Shown here: in pieces, positions 57,794-64,000 of the stretch
Position numbering within the stretch: position 1 is the first letter of the stretch
How the letters are laid out: every line of letters starts with the position of its first letter
Source: Sporobolomyces roseus
Taxonomy: Eukaryota > Basidiomycota > Microbotryomycetes > Sporidiobolales > Sporidiobolaceae
Direction of reading: 5' to 3'
NCBI GenBank assembly: GCA_016617785.1
Contig: JADILM010000003.1
Location: 1-64,000 of the forward strand
Length of the DNA: 64,000 bases
Translations under genes and position numbers: made by a program
Notes under the pieces: model-generated
What the model saw: only the letters and a program-made list of their open reading frames with translations
Databases searched by the model: none
What the model was told of the DNA's origin: nothing

Positions 57794-58973
57794 ATGGCTG
57801 GGCAGGTAGCAGAACTTACTCTTGATCCCGGTAAGCTCTTCTTCCCCTTATCAGCGGGACTCTTGCAGCATTCCGCTGATGAGGTTACTCGTCGCTCACT
57901 CTCTCTCGACCGGTACAGCCATCCGTGATTGGGTGTTGCTCCCTTTGACTTTCATCATGCTCGCATCTGGATTACTCCGACACTACGTCTCGCAATTGAT
58001 GAATTCGAAACCGAAACCTGTCGCTCTCTCCGCTTTACGAGAACAGTAAGTCCTCCTTCTACACTTCCTTCCCCTTCGTATAGCTGATCGTATGTTTTCC
58101 CGCTGTCAGGCGAGCCCTCACTCGAGGTCAGCTGCTGCGAGCGAACTGCTCTTCGATTCCTCCCTCAGCTTTCAACTCGATCAAATCCCATCTCTCTTCC
58201 TCATACGTTTCGGGAACCTACCTCAAACCCAAGGAAACGGAAGGAAAGAGTGATGGAGAGTCTGAAGCGCCAAACCCATTGGATCCCGCTCAATTAGATG
58301 GAATGATGGATATGGTCAAGAAACAAGCTGTAGGATTCTTGCCTCAAGTGAGCTGGCTCTCCCTTCTCCGCTCTAGTTACTTATCGTATGAGACTATCCG
58401 CTGACGCCGGTGTCTTGTATGCACTATCTTAGACCGTTTTGATGTACTACATCAACTCTTTCTTCTCGGGATTCCTCCTCAGTATGTCCCCTTTTGCTTG
58501 GAACTCTGCTCACTCACAGGGCCAAGTCTACATGGAGCTGATGACATCAATTTCGAACTCTCTTAACTAGCTCGACTGCCTTTTCCCCTTACGATCCGAT
58601 TCAAAGAGATGCTTCAGAGAGGACTCCTCGATGTCCCCGATTTGGACGCATCCTGGTGTTCTTCTATCTCGTGGTTCTTCCTCTGCTCCTTCGGATTGAA
58701 CCCAGTGTACCGCTTGTTGCTTGGCGACGAGAACGGTCAGTCCCTCCTTCCCTCTTTCCTCTCGAATATGTTTTGTGCTGAACGAATCGCGAGACAACAG
58801 CCGCTTCTGATTTACAGCAAATGCAAGGACCAACAGCGATGCCGGCAATGCCGGGAGCTCCTCAAATCGATTACAAGAAACTGATGAGGGATGAACGGGA
58901 GAATTTGGATATCGTAGAATACAAATGGGTTTGCGAGGGAGTCGAGGACAGAGTGTTGAAGATGTTCACCTGA
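57794..58973 (+). CDS. EMC3: ER membrane complex subunit 3
   Basis: Subunit of the ER membrane complex insertase, in the Oxa1/YidC superfamily. The short first exon (MAGQVAELTLDP) is followed by AIRDWVLLPLTFIMLASGLL (first membrane segment), LTRGQLLRANCSSIPPSAF, MMDMVKKQAVGFLPQ, TVLMYYINSFFSGFLL and SRLPFPLTIRFKEMLQRGLL. It continues with DLDASWCSSISWFFLCSFGL and NPVYRLLLGDEN. The cytosolic C terminus contains a Met/Pro-rich stretch and ends VEDRVLKMFT. Segment order and length agree with the family. Six introns are apparent. Confidence 0.95.
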
Positions 58974-59237
58974 AGAGAGTATCTGTAATGTGTCTCAGCT
59001 GTCATTCTACTCCGATCATTCGGGGAGCATTCGCGCAACATGACAGAGAAGTTGTTGGCTGATTCACTCGTTCCCTCCGCCCTTAGCTTGTTCCTACGCT
59101 CTACGAGCAGCTTGAGTGCTCTTGCAGCGATGGAAACCGGGATAGAATCCAGCTTCCAATCAGTTTCTTCAATGGTGAATTGAGAGTAAACCTAATTAAC
59201 AAAACTAACATTTGACCAGTCAACGTCAAATCTAATC

Positions 59238-59264
59238 AATTTCTGAAGGTGACCTTCAGAAATT
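59238..59264. repeat. perfect 27-bp palindrome
   Basis: Two 13-bp arms (AATTTCTGAAGGT and its exact reverse complement) flank a single G. The palindrome lies about 16 bp before the TATAAAT box and about 220 bp before the truncated TEF1 coding region. It could bind a dimeric regulator, act as a transcribed hairpin, or be a break-repair scar. Confidence 0.9.
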
Positions 59265-59279
59265 CATTACGTTTGAGGG

Positions 59280-59286
59280 TATAAAT
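59280..59286 (+). promoter_or_regulatory. TATA-like box
   Basis: TATAAAT in the context GAGGGTATAAATTTGGG, about 206 bp before the ATG at 59486. Its position would suit transcription of the truncated TEF1 copy, although no transcript evidence is available. Confidence 0.4.
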
Positions 59287-59455
59287 TTGGGATTACATCG
59301 CTTCACTTTCAATCTCAGCTTCACTGCCAGATGCTGACGACTTCCGTTGTAGCGTTCCTTTTCGAGTATCGAAAAGCTAGAGCCACCTGTTCGACTTCGC
59401 CGTCGCTGTTTCTGTGCGCGGTCAAAGAAACTTCGCAAACGAGCTTTGATCCTGA

Positions 59456-60163
59456 GCTATCACCACCGAAGTCAAGTCTGTCGAGATGCACCACGAGCAA
59501 CTCGAGGCTGGTCTTCCCGGAGACAACGTCGGTTTCAACATCAAGAACGTTTCCGTCAAGGACATTCGTCGTGGTAACGTCTGCGGTGACTCGAAGAACG
59601 ACCCCCCTAAGGAGGCCGCTTCCTTCAAGGCCCAGGTTATCGTCATGAACCACCCTGGACAAATCGGAAACGGTTACGCGCCCGTCCTCGATTGCCAGTG
59701 AGTTTTCTCTCTCTTTTTCTGTCTTTCTCTTTACCTATCATTTCACTGACGACTCTCACTCTCTCTCTCTCTTCTCTCTCTCAGCACCGCTCACATTGCC
59801 TGCAAGTTCGACACTCTCCTCGAGAAGATCGATCGTCGTACCGGTAAATCGACTGAGGACCTCCCCAAGTTCATCAAGTCTGGAGATGCCGCCATCGTCA
59901 AGATGATCCCCTCCAAGCCCATGTACGTCTTACCTCTTGCACTCTTATTCGTCGTTGTTCGGAATTGTGTACTGACTCTCGTCTGTCTTTTACTTTTGAT
60001 TAGGTGCGTTGAGTCCTTCGCTGAATACCCTCCTCTCGGTCGTTTCGCTGTCCGTGACATGCGTCAAACCGTTGCCGTCGGTGTCATCAAGGCTGTTGAG
60101 AAGACCGATGGAAAGGGTGGAAAGGTCACCAAGGCTGCTGAGAAGGCTACCAAGAAGAAGTAA
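59456..60163 (+). pseudogene. TEF1: 5'-truncated elongation factor 1-alpha copy
   Basis: Encodes only the last part of eEF1A: from [20 protein letters not shown] through [20 protein letters not shown] and [18 protein letters not shown] to [20 protein letters not shown] and the Lys-rich end. This corresponds to the end of domain II plus domain III; the whole GTPase domain is absent and nothing resembling it lies upstream. Two introns (59698-59784 and 59923-60003) have intact splice sites, so this is a DNA copy, not a retrocopy. The frame is undamaged and keeps the codon bias of a highly expressed gene. An in-frame TGA lies just before the region, and the first usable ATG (59486) would give 169 residues. 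It could be a recent partial duplication, an expressed domain-III protein, or an assembly artefact. Confidence 0.8.
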
Positions 60164-61181
60164 ACTACCTGATCTAGTTAATCGTTGTTTCCCTCTTTCG
60201 CATTACCATTTCGCCTATCATGCCCCGTTTCGGATACCACCGTCAGTCGTCGTCGTCGCCGCCTGAATTCTACTATGCTTTCTACTTCCTCCCCCTTTTT
60301 TGTTTTTCCCGACGGCCTCCAGCGGTGTTGTCAGTCTCGTGTGTGTAATAGGTTTTCTTTACAAAAGCGAATCCCTCCCGGTCTCTGTCCGTCTTTCATT
60401 TCTTTCTCGATTCCTTTCTCGAGAGCGACTTGTTCATAATTCGTCACGAGTGCTCCGAACTTGAGCTATCGTTCTCTGGCTGCATCTCTGTCCCTCGAGC
60501 ACTGTCTCTAGTAGATGATACTCGACTCACACAATACGCGATCCAGAGGAGAGGGCTTCAAGTCGTCAGCGTCGAGGACCGTCAATCGATCTCTTCGCAC
60601 ACTTGCGTCGATTCGTTTTACTCATCCAAGCTCGCCCTTTGACGGGGTTTCCCATCGACATAGCGACATCAATACCAGGGGAATGCTTGCGCCCACTCTC
60701 GTAGGCAGCAGATACAGTGTCACGCCGATCCTGGTTCGCAAGCGGATCTTCGCAGAGAGCGAGGAGCAAACGACGTCGTTCGAGTATACAGCTTTCGTTC
60801 ACAAAAGCTTGAGAGGCGTTATACGAACGAGGCTAGAGTATACAGCCGACGAGGACTCGAACGCAAACGAGATCGATCAGAGTAAGCTTCGTTCGAAAGC
60901 AGGAAATCGCTCGATGGTGGAGCTGGTTGACTCGCGGAGGAGGATAGCGAGCCCGCGTCCGTGAGAGCGTAGAGCAGAACAGAGCGCAAAGATGGAATCC
61001 CGAGAGAGAGAGAGACGCCTTTGAGCTTTTCTTTCGACTCGACTGTGTTGAAGGGATTCTCTTTCTCTCTCTTTCGCTTTCGCGGAGCGATCAGCCGCAT
61101 GCAGAAGCCGTCCATTCGAAAACTCGGTTACAAGGTACTGCATATTGATTACTGCCTCTAATGTGGAGTTGAGGGGACTAC
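60164..61181. other. convergent intergenic region
   Basis: 1,018 bp between the TEF1 copy and the dehydrogenase gene, with the genes converging. Open frames are short and unrecognised, and a GA-rich microsatellite-like run lies around 60998-61015. No RNA gene was seen. Confidence 0.5.
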
Positions 61182-62509
61182 TCAAACGATATTTACGACA
61201 ACTTTCTTGAACGAGACACCCTTCTTCTGGACATCGAGACCGTGGTCGATCGACTCGAGACCTTTACCAACGACGAGAGGGTCGGGCTTCGTTTGAAGAG
61301 ATCCATTCTCGAGAGCTTCGGTGACGAACTTTTGGTAGACTGCGATACCGACTTGCGAATGCTGAGTTCCGATGGTGACGGCAAAGACTGCGCATTTCCG
61401 AAGAGAGAGAATCGGTATTAGTGACTCTGGAGCAAATGAATGGGGGAACGCGGCAACGTACCTCCAGCAGCTTTGACGCCTTCAGGAAGATTCTCGGGAG
61501 GAGGGAGAACGGTAGCGATGAATTTGTTGCCTCCGACTCGTGTCGCAACTTGTGCCGAAGCTTCGACTGATCCGCTCTCCGAGATGGCGTCGTAGACTCC
61601 TGCAAAGTCGCTACCTTCGAGTGCTTCGACCAATTTGTCGACGACCTTTTCGTCCTTGTAATCGACGACGACATCGGCACCGAGCGACTTGACGAACTCG
61701 TGATTCGCGGGAGAGGCCGTAGACACGACTCGGAGTCCAGAAGCTTTCGCCAGTTGGATTGCAGCGGAACCGACCGAGGCGGATCCTCCCCAGATCAGAA
61801 TCGACTTGCCAGTCGACGGAGGAGTAGTGGCGGAAGGGTAGGGAAGCTCGAGGTATCCAGGTTGGTACAGACCAGCGGAAGCCGTCGAGAGGGCGAGAGG
61901 AAGGACGGTAGCCCGTTCGAACGAAACTGAGGATGGGATTCGAGCGATAGTTGTGCCGTGAATCACTGCGTATTCTTGGAAAGCGCTGTGTCGAGGATCA
62001 CTCGTTCCCAATCCGAGAGCGTGGCTGTAGTGCAAGACAGCCAACGAGTTGTCAGTTCCCTTCGGAGTGGGTCGTCGGAAAGGAGGAAAAGACAGCGAAA
62101 CTGACCCAAGGACACGGTCTCCGACTTTGACATGCGAAACGTCCTCTCCAACTTGCTCAACGACACCTGCGACGTCGGTGCCGAGAATAAAAGGGTACTT
62201 CTTGACGAAGAAGTCGTATTCTCGAATCTGGAGCAAGGAACGAAGAGCGTCAATTTTTGGGCAAGAGAACGACAGAAGACTCGAGCTGCTCACCTTCCAG
62301 TCTACAGGCTGAATCGATACGGAGTGAACCTACGAGGAAGGAGGAAGCACGAATCAATCAGTATTCGAGGAGGAGTGAAAGCGGGAATAGAAAATCGAAC
62401 GACTCACTTTGACGACGACTTCGCCCTTTTGAGCTGTTGGTGCCTCTGCCGAATCCACTTCGAGCTTTTGTTTGGGAGCTTTGATCCACGCGGCCGAGTT
62501 GCTAACCAT
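61182..62509 (-). CDS. MDR-family quinone oxidoreductase-like dehydrogenase
   Basis: A medium-chain dehydrogenase/reductase without the structural zinc cysteines, most like fungal CipB/quinone-oxidoreductase-type or trans-enoyl-reductase proteins. The start MVSNSAAWIKAP is followed by GEVVVK, IREYDFFVKKYPFILGTDVA (substrate-site half) and VGDRVLG. The Rossmann part is ILIWGGSASVGSAAIQLAKA, with the NADP-type glycine motif. GADVVVDYKDEKVVDKLVEA follows, then DAISESGS and FKKVVVNIV at the end. Five or so short introns split the gene. Substrate and pathway cannot be read from the sequence, and no biosynthetic cluster surrounds it. Confidence 0.88.
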
Positions 62510-63293
62510 TGTAGAGTCTTGAGAGAGGATGAAGGGTGAGAGTAAAGGTGAAGTGAAGACTCAAGTTTCCGACGAAGAGTGTTCGTAGGAAAGCGGGCTG
62601 ATTGAAGAGATTTGTTGAAGGGAGAGAGGATGGAGGAAAGAAGCAAGAGAGGGAAGATGAACTAATCCGTTCCGTCATTCCGAAAGAAGCCAAAAGAATC
62701 TTCGGTCAGCAGAAGCTGCAGCAGGAAACCACGAGTCGAACGCGCGTTGGAATTCGACGAAAAATCGCTCAATATTACAACTTGGGAATACGGATCCTGT
62801 TTGAAACTTCACATAACAAACGCAAAATACCACGACCACCTTAAAAAGCACGCAGCACTTACGGACGCCCCTCGTCAAACAGGCAGGCGTTGATGGAGAT
62901 TCGTTGCGTCGTCAGGTAGTCGGAGAAGAGAAAGGGAGGGACTTGGGTGCGGCGCTTTCCCTCCGCCGGACTTTTCCCTTTTCACGAGGGAGTCTGTGAG
63001 CGTGGAAGGGTCGCAATGTCTCGCCAGACAACTTGTCATCTTCAGTCAGGAGCGACGAGTCGACGAGGAGAAGGAGGTTTTACTTGATTCCGTATTTTTT
63101 GTTCTTCGTTCTCTTACTGCAATCACCTTTCCTATCATATCTGCTTCTCGTGTACCAGCCAAACAAAAGAGTGTCCTATCGAAATCTTGGATCGAAGCGA
63201 GTAACTCGAGAGGTCGACTTGTTGCTTTCTCTCTTCCCCTCTTCCTCCAAACTTCCACTCCGACGCGAGATAACGCGTCGGTGGACCGCTACC
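62510..63293. promoter_or_regulatory. divergent region before the last gene
   Basis: 784 bp between the dehydrogenase start (minus) and the last gene (plus). It contains an AT-rich stretch around 62765-62845 and pyrimidine-rich sequence nearer 63294. No motif was identified. Confidence 0.45.
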
Positions 63294-64000
63294 ATGAACT
63301 TCTCGAGCCTACTCAATCACGACGAGCCGAATGCAGCCCCGGAATCGACTACAGAGCCTCAACCTTCAACTAGAATGAGTTTCGATTACCTCAACTCGGA
63401 ACAGAACATGACTCCAGCTGGCGGTTCACCCGCATTCTTTTCAACTCCAAGCGAGTTTATCGGTGATTCGGATGGAGAGGGAACGGCGTACACTGGGACG
63501 AATGAAGGGTTGATGGCAGATCATCAATTTCCTATCGATGCAACCGCTTTCATGGGTAGTCAGGACCTCTACCAGCATCCTCAGAACACGATTCAACCTC
63601 CTGTCTATCCTCACTTCCCCCAGTACCCTCAATATCCTCAGTATCATCCATTTCCTCACTCCTCTTTGCCTCCACAAACTTCTACTTCACCTCACCAAGC
63701 CCTTCCTCCCTACGCCTTCTCTCCCTTTCAGCATTCTCAACAAGCAGTATCTCACCTTCCTATACCTCCTCCAACTTTCCCAACGACGGAGGCCGCTTCG
63801 GAAGCAGATGATGAGAAACCGCAGAAAAGTGCGAAACCTAAAGGGAAAGGGAAGGTGAAAGGGAAGGCGAAAGGGGACGTAGATGGTCAAGCTGAAGGGA
63901 GTGATATGTCTAGCGCTGTGAAGGTTTGTATCCGGCTAGCTCTCGAATCTGAATTCCGCTCACCATCTCGCTCTCCCATAGCCTTCTGCCGCTCGAACAT
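63294..64000 (+). CDS. unrecognised low-complexity protein (partial)
   Basis: Open from ATG 63294 and running off the window. The first exon encodes MNFSSLLNHDEPNAAPESTT, then a stretch rich in Pro, Gln, Tyr and His with a PQYPQYPQY repeat, and a Lys/Gly-rich basic patch (KPKGKGKVKGKAKGD). A likely intron starts after SSAVK (GTTTGT, about 63925) and ends CCCATAG near 63980, followed by PSAART. The composition is typical of N-terminal activation/disordered regions of fungal transcription factors, but no DNA-binding domain lies inside the window. Confidence 0.65.
   Translation, partial: MNFSSLLNHDEPNAAPESTTEPQPSTRMSFDYLNSEQNMTPAGGSPAFFSTPSEFIGDSDGEGTAYTGTNEGLMADHQFPIDATAFMGSQDLYQHPQNTIQPPVYPHFPQYPQYPQYHPFPHSSLPPQTSTSPHQALPPYAFSPFQHSQQAVSHLPIPPPTFPTTEAASEADDEKPQKSAKPKGKGKVKGKAKGDVDGQAEGSDMSSAVKVCIRLALESEFRSPSRSPIAFCRSN

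Larger units (their letters stand above)
58974..59455. promoter_or_regulatory. upstream region of truncated TEF1 copy
   Basis: About 480 bp after the EMC3 stop, with no trace of the missing N-terminal TEF1 coding sequence. It includes the 27-bp palindrome and a TATAAAT box listed separately. An in-frame TGA (59453-59455) sits directly before the homologous region. Confidence 0.6.

Noticed and set aside
59238..59264. Heat-shock element reading of the palindrome (TTC/GAA units)
   Set aside because: The TTC and GAA units are not spaced as nTTCnnGAAn, so it is reported only as a palindrome.

Overview
The window is nuclear DNA of a filamentous fungus or yeast, almost certainly a basidiomycete. 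Genes are closely packed and mostly split by many short introns of about 50-80 nt with GTRAGT-type donors and CTGAC/CTAAC-like branch sites. The proteins are typically fungal (dihydrofolate synthase, the ERMES subunit Mmm1, a Bor1-type anion transporter, two secreted GH16 glycanases). A protein carrying the CxC5/CxC6 cysteine clusters that accompany KDZ transposases also points to Basidiomycota. I cannot fix the class; Pucciniomycotina or Tremellomycetes would both fit. I saw no tRNA, rRNA or CRISPR array.

Layout. 1-2999 is gene-poor, with a diverged direct repeat and a short telomere-like string. 3000-6253 (minus) is the KDZ-associated CxC5-CxC6 gene, which I reconstructed across eight exons. 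A minus-strand block follows: a TBC Rab-GAP (6555-10251), a Ubp2-type deubiquitinase (10828-16293), a Bor1-type transporter (16633-19599) and a Ser/Thr-rich single-pass membrane protein (20094-21949). Plus-strand PIF1 helicase (22514-27097) and MMM1 (27590-29534) converge on an unrecognised proline-rich coiled-coil protein (29792-32194). Two GH16 genes stand head to head (32768-34328 minus, 34818-36542 plus). Then come FOL3 (37138-38691), a His-Cys-box homing-endonuclease-like gene (39103-40037), a LIM-domain protein (minus, 40337-43284), an EB1 microtubule-end protein (minus, 43745-45150), an m-AAA protease (45511-48606), a HAD hydrolase (minus, 48832-49899), ubiquitin E1 UBA1 (minus, 50426-54582), RPS3 (55612-57304), EMC3 (57794-58973), a 5'-truncated copy of translation elongation factor 1-alpha (about 59456-60163), a quinone-oxidoreductase-like dehydrogenase (minus, 61182-62509) and the start of an unrecognised low-complexity protein (63294 to the window end).

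Most genes are conserved housekeeping functions with no operon-like logic: ubiquitin activation and removal, mitochondrial contacts and proteolysis, ER membrane insertion, translation, folate synthesis, microtubule dynamics. The unusual content is the transposon- and homing-derived genes (CxC5-CxC6/KDZ and His-Cys box), the truncated TEF1 copy preceded by a perfect 27-bp palindrome and a TATA box, a low-complexity insertion of about 110 residues inside the m-AAA ATPase, and a 13-nt microexon in EB1. Exon boundaries were read by eye from splice motifs and family conservation; those described as uncertain need transcript data.
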